Part shown: piece by piece, positions 42,018-51,495 of the stretch
Layout of the letters: each line of letters begins with the position of its first letter
Numbering within the stretch: the first letter of the stretch is position 1
Assembly (NCBI RefSeq): GCF_007992215.1
Contig: NZ_BJZV01000005.1
Coordinates: 159,042-223,041 of the forward strand
Length of the DNA: 64,000 nt
From: Methylobacterium gnaphalii
Lineage (GTDB): Bacteria; Pseudomonadota; Alphaproteobacteria; Rhizobiales; Beijerinckiaceae
Direction: 5' to 3'
Position numbers and translations under genes: made by a program
The notes under the pieces: generated by a model
What the model saw: only the letters and a program-made list of their open reading frames with translations
Databases searched by the model: none
What the model was told of the DNA's origin: nothing

Positions 42018-43541
42018 TCAGCGCCGCATGCTGCCGACAAGGTTGCCGACGCCGCCAAGGAAGTTGCCCATCTCGCCGAGCGACGGCCCGCGTTGCGGCT
42101 GCTGCTGAGGATACGGCGCCGGCTCGCGCATGGCGCGGGTCTGCGCAGGGGCAGGGCGTTGCGCACGCGGCGCGGTGGCCCTCACCGCACGCTCAGCCTG
42201 CGGGCGGGCCATTGCCTTCTGGTAGTCGGGCTCGCTCTGCTCCCACAGGGCGACCTGCTGCGCCTTCGTCATGAAGCCCGAATCCGGTAGGCCCTTGGTC
42301 TTCTGCCAGTTGCTCAGCGCGCGCCGGGTGCCGGGGCCGAAGGTGCCCGAGGTGCCACCGGGATCGAAGCCGATGGCGCGGAGCCGCTGCTGCGCCTCGA
42401 TCCGGTCCTTCACGGACAAGGCTAGCCCGGCCTCGGTCTGAGCAGTGCCGGGCTCCTTCAGCTCAGCCTCCGACTGCACTGAGCGGCCGCCGGCCTGTCC
42501 GTTGAGACGCGCCAGACGATTGCGGGCAATCTGCGCAAAGTAGCCGTTCGGATGTGCGTCAAGATAGGCTTGATAGTCCTCCTTGGCGCCGGACTTCTCG
42601 GCCGATTCCCAGAGTCTGATCTCGAGTGCCTGCGGACCGGCAGCGGCCATCGCCGGGGTCGCCGACGAGACTCCGGGCGTCTCGGCGGCGGCAACCTGTA
42701 GGGCTGCCGCTGCGGGGGTCGGGTTGAGGTAGAACTCGCCGATGATCGAGGTGTTGACCCAGGGACGCTGACGCTCGCCGGTCGAGCGCCAGACGTCCTC
42801 GCGCACGCGGTCCATCACCGTGCTGATCGAGACACCGGGCGTCTCCATGTGTTTGAGCAACGCGGTGGTAAAGGGGCTGTTCTGGCCCCCTGCCCCATCG
42901 AGCGCCGTCTTACCCGGATCGGTTGCGAACGCGATCATTGTCCCGGCCGCCGAATTCACCGTGATCTCGGAGAGCCCCGAGGCCACCGAGGCTGAGCGGG
43001 TCTTGAGCGAGCGCGCCAGCTCCTTAGTGAACGGGTTGTCGCGACAGGCATCGAGGATCACGACGTTGACGCGGTCCTCACGCTGCATCTGTCGAAGCAC
43101 CAGGTTGACGTTCATGGTCTTGAAGTCGAGGTCGGCCTCACTCTTCAGGACGGTGTCGGTGGGCAGGAGGTAGTTGTCGCCTGCGACCGCGACGCCGTGG
43201 CCAGCGTAATAGACGAAGGCGACCTTGGCCCCGTCGAGCTTGGCTGCATACTGGCCGACGAGGCTGCGCATGCCGTCGAGCTTGAGATCGTAGCCCTCAA
43301 CCACGTCGAAGCCGATGCGTTTGAGCGCAGCGGCGACTGCCTTGGAATCAGTGAGCGGATTGTCGAGCTGGGCGACGTTTTCGTAGGCGCCGTTGCCGAT
43401 CACCAGGGCGACACGCCGATCGGCCGTCGCGGCTTGAGCAAGAGATCCACCCATGGCGCTCACGACGACGGAGGTCCGTACCATCGTGAACAGGACGGCA
43501 CGGACATTGAGCCTGCGCACGCGACCGAACACACCCCTCAT
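42018..43541 (-). CDS. Caspase-like peptidase with peptidoglycan-binding domain
   Basis: A 507-residue exported protein. After a signal-like N-terminus comes a caspase p20 domain with LVIGNGAYENVAQLDNPLTDSKAVAAALKRIGFDV, the catalytic His115 in FVYYAGHG and Cys166 in VILDACRDNPF. This is an orthocaspase (prokaryotic metacaspase). Residues about 300-345 form a short helical repeat (YQAYLDAHPNGYFAQIARNRL). Residues about 385-440 form a peptidoglycan-binding type module (RLRAIGFDPGGTSGTFGPGTRRALSNWQ). The tail is Pro/Gln-rich and ends in a Gly-rich helix. Probably acts at the cell wall or outside. Confidence 0.85.
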   Translation of the reverse strand: MRGVFGRVRRLNVRAVLFTMVRTSVVVSAMGGSLAQAATADRRVALVIGNGAYENVAQLDNPLTDSKAVAAALKRIGFDVVEGYDLKLDGMRSLVGQYAAKLDGAKVAFVYYAGHGVAVAGDNYLLPTDTVLKSEADLDFKTMNVNLVLRQMQREDRVNVVILDACRDNPFTKELARSLKTRSASVASGLSEITVNSAAGTMIAFATDPGKTALDGAGGQNSPFTTALLKHMETPGVSISTVMDRVREDVWRSTGERQRPWVNTSIIGEFYLNPTPAAAALQVAAAETPGVSSATPAMAAAGPQALEIRLWESAEKSGAKEDYQAYLDAHPNGYFAQIARNRLARLNGQAGGRSVQSEAELKEPGTAQTEAGLALSVKDRIEAQQRLRAIGFDPGGTSGTFGPGTRRALSNWQKTKGLPDSGFMTKAQQVALWEQSEPDYQKAMARPQAERAVRATAPRAQRPAPAQTRAMREPAPYPQQQPQRGPSLGEMGNFLGGVGNLVGSMRR

Positions 43542-43986
43542 GTTTCGATGCCCCCTCGCTTTTTCGTGAGCTGACCAGCCGTTGTGACCGTGCCGCTAAA
43601 CGGGCGTCGACCATCGCGGAGAGTTCAGTGTCGATCAACGACCTCGCTCACCCATTCGTGGGATTGAGGTAAATTTTTGTTGGGGTGTGGCGGAGCAGCC
43701 TACTGAATAGATACAGAGCAGAGCAATTAATCACCAACCCGGTATCGAACGAAGAAAGATTGCGCGAAATTCAAATCCCATTGATGGCAGTGAACGCGTT
43801 GCTCCACCCGTTCAGCATCCTCGCTTGGACAGGTGGTAATGGATGGCATGAAATTCGTTGCTCACAGCAATGCCCGCAATGCTGATCCGGCGTATCGCCC
43901 ACCGAAAGGAACAGTACCGTCCCCTGTCGCCAGCCATGGTGGCACCAAGCAAAGCCAGCAGGTTTTGCTTTAGGCCAAGCACACGC
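43542..43986. other. Low-content stretch upstream of the caspase-like gene
   Basis: About 445 bases, less GC-rich than the surroundings, with no confident gene. A 44-codon frame at 43839-43973 on the plus strand begins MDGMKFVAHSNARNADP with a weak AGGTGG before it; its composition does not look like a conserved protein. The caspase-like gene promoter is presumably in the first 150 bases. Confidence 0.4.
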
Positions 43987-44103
43987 CTAGGGCCGCTTCT
44001 GGGGCAGAGCGAGCAGGAGGCAGCCCGCGGCGACGCCGGCGATCGCCGCCCGGGGGGCGGTGACCAAAAACGGCTCGAAGCCGCCGATAAATTCACTCAG
44101 CAC
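43987..44103 (-). CDS. Candidate 38-residue membrane peptide
   Basis: The GTG-started frame encodes LSEFIGGFEPFLVTAPRAAIAG followed by VAAGCLLLALPQKRP: one hydrophobic helix with a positive end. It lies 61 bases downstream of a similar small membrane-peptide gene on the same strand, separated by a GC-rich hairpin (GGGCCG...CGGCCC with inner GCTCC/GGAGC). The start is less sure than that of its neighbour. Confidence 0.4.
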   Translation of the reverse strand: MLSEFIGGFEPFLVTAPRAAIAGVAAGCLLLALPQKRP

Positions 44104-44164
44104 GGACGGAACATCGGATAGGGCCGGCTCCGCTCTCGGAGCGTCGGCCCCTTGAGCCTACACC

Positions 44165-44284
44165 TTACGAGAGGGGCAGGATCAGCGGCAGCGCCAGGGC
44201 CACACCAGCAGCAAGGATCAAGGCATCGCCCGCGAAGCGCACGAGCAAAGCCCGACGAGAACGATCGGTTTGAATCTCGGTCAT
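44165..44284 (-). CDS. 39-residue membrane peptide divergent from the MocR gene
   Basis: An ATG with a strong ribosome-binding site (GAGGGGAACCGCC) begins MTEIQTDRSRRALLVRFAG followed by a hydrophobic stretch DALILAAGVALALPLILPLS. The charged N-terminus plus a single helix is the common form of small inner-membrane proteins. The gene starts 142 bases from the MocR start, with the MocR operator between them, so MocR may control it. Confidence 0.55.
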   Translation of the reverse strand: MTEIQTDRSRRALLVRFAGDALILAAGVALALPLILPLS

Positions 44285-44371
44285 GGCGGTTCCCCTCATC
44301 TATTTTGATAAACTCGTCATGCCGCCTGTGCGCCTTCCAAGATAGGGACAGTTCCAGTACGATTCAGATGA

Positions 44372-44398
44372 ACTGTACGGGACAAAAACCGGTACAGT
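44372..44398. promoter_or_regulatory. Inverted-repeat operator of the MocR regulator
   Basis: ACTGTAC (44372-44378) and GTACAGT (44392-44398) form a perfect inverted repeat with 13 bases between. A related half site CAGTTCCAGTAC lies at 44349-44360. ACTGTAC/GTACAGT-like repeats in divergent promoters are typical of MocR regulators. It sits between the regulator and the 39-residue peptide gene. Confidence 0.65.
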
Positions 44399-44425
44399 CG
44401 TCAGGTTAGCACGAGGACAGTCGTC

Positions 44426-45835
44426 ATGACGGAGGGCGCAGTCGAGATCGCCGATGAGCGAGGCCTGAGCAGGGTTGAAACGGTAATGGCGGCGATCGAG
44501 CGCCGAATCGAAGGTCGTGCCATGACGGCCGGCACGCGGCTGCCGTCGATACGCTCCTTCGCCGAGGCCATGCAGGTCTCGAAATCGACGGTGGTGGAGG
44601 CCTATGACCGGCTCCTGGCGCAGGGCTCGATCATCTCGCGGCCCGGCTCGGGGTTCTATGTCGCCGGCAAGGCACAACCGCTCAGCCTCGCCTCGATCGG
44701 CCCTCAACTCGACCGAGAGGTCGATCCGCTCTGGATCGCGCGCCAATCCCTAGAAGCCAGCGCGGAAACCCTAGTGCCTGGCTGCGGCTGGATGCCGTCC
44801 TCGTGGATGCCGGAGGACGCCCTGTGCCGCGCCCTGCGGCATATCGCCCGCGATCGGGGCGAAGACCTCACCTCCTACGATAGACCGCTCGGATTCGCCC
44901 CCCTGCGCCAGCAGCTCGCCCGGCGTTTGACGGAGCGTGGCATCCTCGCCCATCCCGACCAGATCGTCCTCACCGATTCGGCCACCGCCGGACTCGACCT
45001 GATCTGCCGCTTCCTGGCCGAGCCGGGCGACACGGTTCTCGTCGACGACCCCTGCTACTTTAACTTTCACGCTCTGCTGCGGGCCTACCGCTTCAAAGTC
45101 GTGGGCGTGCCCTTTGGCGCGGACGGCCCGGATCTCGAGGCGTTCGAGCAGGCCCTGAAAGAGCACAAGCCGCGGTTCTACCTCACGAATTCCGGGCTTC
45201 ATAACCCGACCGGTGCCTCCCTGGCGCCGGCCACTGTGCACCGGGTGCTGCGGCTCGCCGAGGCGCACGACACGCTCATCGTTGAGGATGACATCTATGC
45301 CGATTTCGAACTCGAACCCGGACCGAGGTTCGCCGGCTTCGACGGGCTCGACCGTGTCATCCATATCGGTGGCTTCTCGAAGACGCTTTCGGCCGCCGCC
45401 CGCATCGGCGTCATCGCGATCCGCTCGGATTGGGTCGAGCGGCTCGTCGACCTCAAGCTCGCGGTGAGCGTCGGCAGCGGGCATCTCAGCGCCGTGCTGG
45501 TCCACCGCCTGCTCACCGATGGCGGCTACCGGCACCACCTCGAGACGATGCGCAACCGCCTCGCCGATGCGCGTGCGGTGACTCTTAGGCGCCTCGCCGC
45601 CGCCGGCCTCAGCGTCCCCTACGTGCCCTCGGCGGGGATGTTTCTCTGGGCACGCCTGCCAGACGGCCTCGACGCGGCCGAGGTCTCCCGCCGTGCCCTT
45701 CGGCGCGGCGTCGTGCTGGCACCAGGCAACGTGTTCAGCCTTGGCCAGAACGCCGCCGACCACCTGCGCTTCAACCCCGCCCAATGCGCGGACAAGCGCG
45801 TCTTCGACGTGCTGGAGCAGGCAATGGAGAGGTAA
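44426..45835 (+). CDS. MocR/GntR-family regulator with aminotransferase domain
   Basis: A 469-residue fusion. The winged helix (residues 14-80) reads GTRLPSIRSFAEAMQVSKSTVVEAYDRLLAQGSIISRPGSGFYV. A class I aminotransferase fold follows, with SYDRPLGFAPLRQQLARRL, FYLTNSGLHNPTGASL, VEDDIYADFE and the PLP-binding Lys in HIGGFSKTLSAAARIG. MocR proteins sense amino acids or vitamin B6 compounds. The target here is probably the divergent small-peptide gene and itself; the effector is unknown. Confidence 0.92.
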   Translation: MTEGAVEIADERGLSRVETVMAAIERRIEGRAMTAGTRLPSIRSFAEAMQVSKSTVVEAYDRLLAQGSIISRPGSGFYVAGKAQPLSLASIGPQLDREVDPLWIARQSLEASAETLVPGCGWMPSSWMPEDALCRALRHIARDRGEDLTSYDRPLGFAPLRQQLARRLTERGILAHPDQIVLTDSATAGLDLICRFLAEPGDTVLVDDPCYFNFHALLRAYRFKVVGVPFGADGPDLEAFEQALKEHKPRFYLTNSGLHNPTGASLAPATVHRVLRLAEAHDTLIVEDDIYADFELEPGPRFAGFDGLDRVIHIGGFSKTLSAAARIGVIAIRSDWVERLVDLKLAVSVGSGHLSAVLVHRLLTDGGYRHHLETMRNRLADARAVTLRRLAAAGLSVPYVPSAGMFLWARLPDGLDAAEVSRRALRRGVVLAPGNVFSLGQNAADHLRFNPAQCADKRVFDVLEQAMER

Positions 45836-45858
45836 GACGAAGACTCCTCCGCCCCGAG

Positions 45859-47886
45859 CTACGGCGCCGCCAGTTCCTGATGATGCCCGTCGAGCGTCGC
45901 GTTCTCGCTCGGGACCGCGTCGGATGCGGCCTGCGCCCGACGGATATCCGGCGAGGTCGCCTCCTCTACAAATGAGGCGATCGCCTCGGCGAGCGGCAGG
46001 GTCTTGGTATGCTGGCTGCCGAGACGGCGGATCGAGACGGTGCGCTCCTCCGCCTCGCGCCGGCCGAGCGCCAGCAACACCGGCACTTTGGCCAGCGAGT
46101 GCTCGCGGACCTTGTAGTTGATCTTCTCATTGCGCAGGTCCGCTTCGACCCGCAGCCCTGCACGGCGCAGAGCCCGCACCACGTCGCGGGCATAGTCGTC
46201 CGCCTCGCTCGTGATCGTCGCCACCACCACCTGCACAGGCGAAAGCCAGAGCGGGAAGTGCCCGGCGAAATGCTCGATGAGGATGCCGGTGAAGCGTTCC
46301 ATCGAGCCGCAGATCGCACGGTGGACCATCACCGGCGGAACCTTGTTGCTCTCGCCGTCGATGTAGAACGCGCCGAACCGCTCCGGCAGGTTGAAGTCGA
46401 CCTGCGTGGTGCCGCATTGCCAGTCGCGGCCGATGGCGTCGCGCAGCACGTATTCGAATTTCGGGCCGTAGAAGGCGCCCTCCCCTGGATTGACCGCCGT
46501 GGTGATGCGGCCGCCCGACTGTTCCTCGATCTGCGCAAGCACCTGGGTCATCACCGCCTCGGCATGGTCCCAGAGCGCATCGGAGCCGACACGCTTCTCC
46601 GGCCGCGTCGAGAGCTTCACCACAATGCGGTCGAAGCCGAAATCGGCGTAGGTCGAGAGGATCAGGTCATTGATCTTGAGGCACTCGGCCGCGAGCTGGT
46701 CCTCGGTGCAAAAGACATGCGCATCGTCCTGCGTGAAGCCGCGCACGCGCATCAACCCGTGCATGGCGCCAGACGGCTCGTAACGATGCACGACGCCGAA
46801 CTCGGCCATGCGCAGCGGCAGGTCGCGGTATGATTTCAGGCCGTGCTTGAAGATCTGCACGTGGCCCGGGCAGTTCATGGGCTTCAGGGCGAACCAGCGC
46901 TTGTCCTCGGCCTCGTCGCCGGCGCTCTGCGCCGCGAACATGTTCTCGCGGTACCAGTCCCAGTGGCCGGAGGTCTCCCAGAGCGCCTTGTCGAGGATCT
47001 GCGGAGCGTTGACCTCGGCATAATCGCCCTTCAGGCGCCGGCGCATATAGGCAATCAGCTCCTGGAAGATCGTCCAACCCTTGGCGTGCCAGAACACGAC
47101 GCCGGGCCCCTCCTCCTGAAAGTGGAAGAGATCCATCTCGCGGCCCAGGCGACGATGGTCGCGGCGTTCGGCCTCCTCCAGGCGGTGAAGATAGGCGTCG
47201 AGGTCCTCCTTGGTCGCCCAGGCGGTGCCGTAGATGCGCATCAGCATCGGGTTGTTGGCATCGCCCCGCCAGTAAGCGCCCGCGACCTTCATCAGCTTGA
47301 AGGCGGTGCCGACCTTGCCCGTCGAAGTCATGTGCGGCCCGCGGCAGAGGTCGAACCACTCGCCCTGCCGGTAAATCTTCAGATCCTCACCGGGCGGGAT
47401 CGCATCGACCAGCTCGACCTTGTAGGCCTCGCCCTTATCGGCGAAGAGTTTTTTGACATCGTCGCGCTTCCAGACCTCCTTCGTGAAGGGAGCGTCCCGC
47501 GCGATGATCTCGCGCATCTTGGCTTCGATCTTCGGAAAGTCCTCAGGCGTGAACGGCTCATTCCTGGCGAAGTCGTAATAGAAGCCGTTCTCGATGACCG
47601 GCCCGATCGTCACCTGCGTGCCTGGCCAGAGCGCCTGCACGGCTTCCGCCAGAACGTGCGCGCAATCGTGCCGGATCAGCTCTAGCGCGCGCGGATCGTC
47701 ACGGCCTAGGAATTCGATCGCGGCATCGTGCGCGATCGTGTCGTCGAGATCGTGGACAGTACCGTCGAGCGCCATGGCAACGGTGCGCTTGGCCAGAGAC
47801 TTGGCGATTCCTTCGACGACAGCGCGGCCGGTCACGGCGGCGTCGAAGGCGCGCGTATTGCCGTCGGGAAATGTCAGGATGGGCAT
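45859..47886 (-). CDS. thrS: Threonyl-tRNA synthetase
   Basis: A 675-residue class II synthetase. It has an N-terminal TGS domain (residues 1-60), the editing domain with [12 protein letters not shown] and [18 protein letters not shown], a catalytic core with zinc ligands in [39 protein letters not shown] and [20 protein letters not shown], and the anticodon-binding domain [15 protein letters not shown]. Full length. Converges on the MocR gene with 23 bases between. Confidence 0.97.
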   Translation of the reverse strand: MPILTFPDGNTRAFDAAVTGRAVVEGIAKSLAKRTVAMALDGTVHDLDDTIAHDAAIEFLGRDDPRALELIRHDCAHVLAEAVQALWPGTQVTIGPVIENGFYYDFARNEPFTPEDFPKIEAKMREIIARDAPFTKEVWKRDDVKKLFADKGEAYKVELVDAIPPGEDLKIYRQGEWFDLCRGPHMTSTGKVGTAFKLMKVAGAYWRGDANNPMLMRIYGTAWATKEDLDAYLHRLEEAERRDHRRLGREMDLFHFQEEGPGVVFWHAKGWTIFQELIAYMRRRLKGDYAEVNAPQILDKALWETSGHWDWYRENMFAAQSAGDEAEDKRWFALKPMNCPGHVQIFKHGLKSYRDLPLRMAEFGVVHRYEPSGAMHGLMRVRGFTQDDAHVFCTEDQLAAECLKINDLILSTYADFGFDRIVVKLSTRPEKRVGSDALWDHAEAVMTQVLAQIEEQSGGRITTAVNPGEGAFYGPKFEYVLRDAIGRDWQCGTTQVDFNLPERFGAFYIDGESNKVPPVMVHRAICGSMERFTGILIEHFAGHFPLWLSPVQVVVATITSEADDYARDVVRALRRAGLRVEADLRNEKINYKVREHSLAKVPVLLALGRREAEERTVSIRRLGSQHTKTLPLAEAIASFVEEATSPDIRRAQAASDAVPSENATLDGHHQELAAP

Positions 47887-48000
47887 TTTTCGCGGTGTCC
47901 TTGCTCACTCCTGCGAACGAGGCAGGTAAGCGAATTTTCGGAGGGCGTCGAAACGCGGCGGCGCGGTTTAGACCGATTTGGGACGGGAGGAAAACACCGG

Positions 48001-48294
48001 ATGATCGCGAACCCATCCGGCTACGGGCCTCCACCGGCACGATACCGGGCTGCCAAAAAGGTCCGTTTCCTCGTTGGCTCGATGATTTTCGGCGGGGTGA
48101 CAGCCTGCGGCCAAACTGCCCCCTTACCCCCGGCAGACACGCTCTGTGAGACGGCGACCCCTGGTGTCTTCGGCGCACCAATTCCGACGTCGTGCCGGCC
48201 GCGTCAGGACAATGTCTTGCCCGGGACGGGTCCATCCGCATCGTCGCAGAAAAAGGGCGATGGTGGCGCGTTGACGCCGCGCCAGCGTCCGTAA
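48001..48294 (+). CDS. Candidate small lipoprotein overlapping yidD antisense
   Basis: A 97-residue frame with GGGAGG about 11 bases before the ATG. The protein has a basic N-region, a hydrophobic core (VRFLVGSMIFGG) and a lipobox-like VTAC near residue 36, then a Cys- and Pro-containing tail. The last 90 bases overlap the 3' end of yidD on the other strand. Could be real or chance. Confidence 0.35.
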   Translation: MIANPSGYGPPPARYRAAKKVRFLVGSMIFGGVTACGQTAPLPPADTLCETATPGVFGAPIPTSCRPRQDNVLPGTGPSASSQKKGDGGALTPRQRP

Positions 48295-48548
48295 CGCCAG
48301 GGCAGCCACCAGCGCGCTGTCCGGCGGACACGTTCCGGCACGAGATCGATGCCATGGGTGCCGAACGGCCCACAGCGACAAATGCGCGAAAATCCCATCC
48401 AGCCGCCAGCCCAGAGGCCATGCCGTGCGATCGCCGTGTCGGTGTACTCTGAGCATGAGGGCCAGTGGCGGCACTGGCGGCCGATCAGGCCTGAGAGGGT
48501 GAGCTGATAGGCGCGGATCGTCCAATGCGCTGCCCGACGGCCGAGCAC
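48204..48548 (-). CDS. yidD: Membrane protein insertion efficiency factor YidD
   Basis: A 114-residue member of the YidD family, which assists YidC in membrane protein insertion. The signature is WTIRAYQLTLSGLIGRQCRHWPSCSEYTDTAIARHGLWAGGWMGFSRICRCGPFGTHGIDLVP, split here by its conserved Cys residues. GTG start. It lies 4 bases behind the scaffold protein gene and upstream of thrS. Confidence 0.93.
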   Translation of the reverse strand: MLGRRAAHWTIRAYQLTLSGLIGRQCRHWPSCSEYTDTAIARHGLWAGGWMGFSRICRCGPFGTHGIDLVPERVRRTARWWLPWRYGRWRGVNAPPSPFFCDDADGPVPGKTLS

Positions 48549-48552
48549 CGCC

Positions 48553-49011
48553 CTACTCTGCGGCAGCTGGGGCCGTCTTGCGGGCCGCGATCTGGTCGAG
48601 AGCGTTCACCACCGCGTCGAAGGTGAGCAGCGTCGAGGCGTGGCGCGCACGAAAATCGCGGACCGGCTCCAGCACGGCGAGATCGGCCCATTTGCCGTCC
48701 GGCGGCGGACCATTCTCCTTGAGCATGGCGCGCATCCGCTCGCGGACCTGCCGCAGCTCGTCGGCACTCGCCCCGACCACGTGCCGGGCCATCAGCGAGG
48801 ATGAGGCCTGTCCGAGGGCACAGGCCTTCACCTCGTGGGCGAAGTCGATGACCGTCGTGCCGGCCGAGTCGGTGACGAGATCCACCGTTACCGTCGAGCC
48901 GCAGAGTTTCGAATGGGCACTGGCGCTGGCATGGGGGGCCGGCAGGCGGCCGAGCCGAGGGATATCGGCCGCGAGTTCGAGAATGCGGCGATTGTAGATG
49001 TCGTCGAGCAT
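48553..49011 (-). CDS. IscU/NifU-like iron-sulfur scaffold homologue lacking the third Cys
   Basis: A 152-residue protein of the NifU-N fold: MLDDIYNRRILELA, ASAHSKLCGSTVTVDL (first Cys), HEVKACALGQASSSLMARHVVG (second Cys) and VRDFRARHASTLLTFDAVVNAL. In IscU/SufU the last block carries the third ligand Cys and the first block has CGD; here they are Ala and CGS. This variant is, as far as I recall, conserved in Rhizobiales next to folE and yidD. Cluster assembly is therefore uncertain. Confidence 0.82.
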   Translation of the reverse strand: MLDDIYNRRILELAADIPRLGRLPAPHASASAHSKLCGSTVTVDLVTDSAGTTVIDFAHEVKACALGQASSSLMARHVVGASADELRQVRERMRAMLKENGPPPDGKWADLAVLEPVRDFRARHASTLLTFDAVVNALDQIAARKTAPAAAE

Positions 49012-49254
49012 AGAACTCTGCCGGAAACCCGATCCGCGTGTCGCGCATTGCGCGAACGCCCCATAACGCCGATATAGGCTCGGAGTCGCCGTTCCGCGAG
49101 GACGGCCCGTCGTTCAGGTCGTGCCCCGACCGGCGCCGCCGGATGCAAAGGGGCACCGGCACCTTGTAGCGAGTGACGCCGGCGGGACCGGACGATGTAC
49201 GCCAAGCCCGACAGCACTACGATGAAGACCCGTGTCGCGCGGGCGGGAGATGCC

Positions 49255-49980
49255 ATGGATGCCGCGCTCAAATCCCTCTCGTACGGCATGAGCGACGAGA
49301 GCCGGCGCTCGGACGCGGCAGCCCTGATGCGCAACGACAACGACGCCCAAGCCGACATCGCGCCGATTCCGGAATCGGCACAGCGCGTGCCGAACGAGAT
49401 CGCGCTCGGCCGTCCGAGCCGGCAGGAGGCCGAGGCCGCGGTGCGCACCCTGCTGCGCTGGGCCGGCGACGACCCGACCCGCGAGGGCCTGATCGACACG
49501 CCCGCCCGCGTGACAAAGGCCTACGAGCAGCTCTTTTCCGGCTACAAGCTCGATGCGGATTCCCTGCTGGAGAGGGTCTTTGAAGAGGTCGAAGGCTATT
49601 CGGACGTCGTACTGGTGCGTGACATCCCGTTCTACTCTCATTGCGAGCACCACATGGTGCCTTTCATGGGGCTGGCGCATGTCGCCTATTACCCGTCGAA
49701 GGGCGTGGTCGGCTTGTCGAAGCTTGCCCGCGTAGTCGACGTCTTCGCCAAGCGCCTGCAGACGCAGGAGACAATGACCGCGCAGATCGCCGACACGATC
49801 GAATCGATCCTTAAGCCGAGGGGCTGCGCCGTGATGATCGAGGCCGAGCATCTCTGCATGGCGATGCGCGGCGTGCAGAAGGCCGGCGTCTCGACGATCA
49901 CCACCCAGTTCCGCGGCGTCTACAAGGACGATGCGAGCGAACAGGTCCGCTTTCTCACACTGGTGCGCAATAAGCCCTAG
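49255..49980 (+). CDS. folE: GTP cyclohydrolase I
   Basis: A 241-residue enzyme making dihydroneopterin triphosphate from GTP for folate and pterin synthesis. Core motifs are [39 protein letters not shown] (zinc and catalytic residues), [45 protein letters not shown] and a matching C-terminus. The start at 49255 has GGGAG close upstream. ATG at 49195 and 49288 are alternatives. Divergent from the scaffold gene. Confidence 0.95.
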   Translation: MDAALKSLSYGMSDESRRSDAAALMRNDNDAQADIAPIPESAQRVPNEIALGRPSRQEAEAAVRTLLRWAGDDPTREGLIDTPARVTKAYEQLFSGYKLDADSLLERVFEEVEGYSDVVLVRDIPFYSHCEHHMVPFMGLAHVAYYPSKGVVGLSKLARVVDVFAKRLQTQETMTAQIADTIESILKPRGCAVMIEAEHLCMAMRGVQKAGVSTITTQFRGVYKDDASEQVRFLTLVRNKP

Positions 49981-50008
49981 TGCTCGGGCCCTCGCGCACC
50001 GGCTCGAT

Positions 50009-50437
50009 ATGCAACACGCCAAAATGACAGGAAAATTCGAAGCGCCGGGGACGCGAGCCGAGATCGAGGAAGGCGACGTGCTGACGCCGCGCTTCGGCGC
50101 GGACGGCCTCGTCGCCTGCATCGCGGTGGACGCGCATGACGGCAGCGTCCTGATGCTCGCGCACATGAACGCGGAATCGCTGGCGCGTACCATCGAGACC
50201 GGGGAGGCTTGGTACTGGTCGCGCTCTCGAGGCGAACTCTGGCACAAGGGTGCCACCTCGGGACAGATCCAGCGCGTCGTCGAGATGCGGGTGGATTGCG
50301 ATCAGGACGCTCTGCTGATCCGGGTCGAAGTCGGCGGTGATGGCGGTTGCTGTCACACTGGCCGCCGCTCCTGCTTCTACCGCAGCGTGGATCTCGGCAC
50401 CGGGACCGGGGTGCGCCTCGTTCCAGCCGGACGGTGA
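50009..50437 (+). CDS. hisI: Phosphoribosyl-AMP cyclohydrolase
   Basis: A 142-residue enzyme for the third step of histidine synthesis. Conserved blocks are [52 protein letters not shown] (zinc/magnesium Asp and Cys residues) and [11 protein letters not shown]. It is the stand-alone HisI form without the HisE domain. ATG at 50009 or 50024. Its stop overlaps the patatin start by 4 bases. Confidence 0.95.
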   Translation: MQHAKMTGKFEAPGTRAEIEEGDVLTPRFGADGLVACIAVDAHDGSVLMLAHMNAESLARTIETGEAWYWSRSRGELWHKGATSGQIQRVVEMRVDCDQDALLIRVEVGGDGGCCHTGRRSCFYRSVDLGTGTGVRLVPAGR

Positions 50438-51474
50438 GCGCGAGAGCGAACCATCCTATCCAAAGCTTTCCCGATGGATTCGTAGAGCCCATCGAGGCGC
50501 CGCGTCCGCGCGCGCCGCGCATCGGACTAGCGCTCGGCGGCGGGTCGGCGCGTGGCTGGGCGCATATCGGCGTAATCGAGGCGCTGGAGGATGCCGGCGT
50601 CTTCCCCGAGATTGTCGCCGGCTGCTCGATCGGGGCAGTTGTCGGGGGAGCCTATGCGGCTGGCAAGCTCGACAAGCTCAGGGGCTTTGCCACGTCCCTG
50701 ACCAAACGCAGCGTGATGAGGCTCGCCGACCTTCGGCTCACCGGGTCCGGGCTGATCGGCGGCGAGCGCCTCGCCCGCCGCCTCGTCGAGGAACTCGGCG
50801 GTCAGCGGATCGAGGCACTGCCGGTGGCCTTCGCCTGCGTCGCCACCGAGCTTGGGACCGGCCACGAGGTCTGGCTCACCAATGGGCCGTTGGTCGAATC
50901 GATCCGGGCCTCTTACGCAATCCCCGGTCTGTTTCCGCCGGTCTCGCTCGATACCCGCCTGCTCATGGACGGCACGCTGGTCAATCCGGTGCCAGTGCGT
51001 CTCGCCCGCGACCTCGGCGCGGACGTCGTCATCTGCGTGAACCTTGCCTGCGACCCGCGGGTCCGCGGTTCTCTGGTCCGGCACGAGGCGCCGCCGGTCG
51101 CCGAAGAACTCGATCTTCAGGAAGAGATCCAGCAGGTGGTCGAGGCACGCAGCCGCTGGGCGCTTCTGCGGGGCGCAGGCCTGCGCATTGTCGGGCGTCG
51201 CTTCAAGCGCGGCGACCGCTCCTTCGTGCACAAGACGGGCGCACCAGGTGCAGCGCGTGTGATGTTCGATGCGTTCAACATTACGCAGGATCGCATCTCG
51301 CGGGCGCGGCTGGCCTCGGATCCCCCTGATGTGATGATCACACCGCGTCTGGCGGAGATGGGCCTGTTCGAGTTCCACCGCGCCGTCGAGGGCATCGCGC
51401 TCGGCCGCGAGGCAGCGCGCACCGCTCTCCCAGAGATTCGCCGAATCATCGAGGGTGCGGCCGCGCGGGTCTGA
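50434..51474 (+). CDS. Patatin-like phospholipase (RssA type)
   Basis: A 346-residue patatin-fold hydrolase. It has the oxyanion block [24 protein letters not shown], nucleophile [15 protein letters not shown] (Ser) and catalytic Asp in [13 protein letters not shown]. The GTG start overlaps the hisI stop (GTGA). The folE-hisI-patatin order is common in Rhizobiales. Substrate is probably a membrane lipid or acyl thioester; not established. Confidence 0.9.
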   Translation: MSARANHPIQSFPDGFVEPIEAPRPRAPRIGLALGGGSARGWAHIGVIEALEDAGVFPEIVAGCSIGAVVGGAYAAGKLDKLRGFATSLTKRSVMRLADLRLTGSGLIGGERLARRLVEELGGQRIEALPVAFACVATELGTGHEVWLTNGPLVESIRASYAIPGLFPPVSLDTRLLMDGTLVNPVPVRLARDLGADVVICVNLACDPRVRGSLVRHEAPPVAEELDLQEEIQQVVEARSRWALLRGAGLRIVGRRFKRGDRSFVHKTGAPGAARVMFDAFNITQDRISRARLASDPPDVMITPRLAEMGLFEFHRAVEGIALGREAARTALPEIRRIIEGAAARV

Positions 51475-51495
51475 TCGGAGCGGCCGACCAGGGGT

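Noticed and set aside
43839..43973. 44-codon plus-strand frame (MDGMKFVAHSNARNADP...)
   Set aside because: Weak ribosome-binding site, no hydrophobic or structured segment and no way to show conservation.
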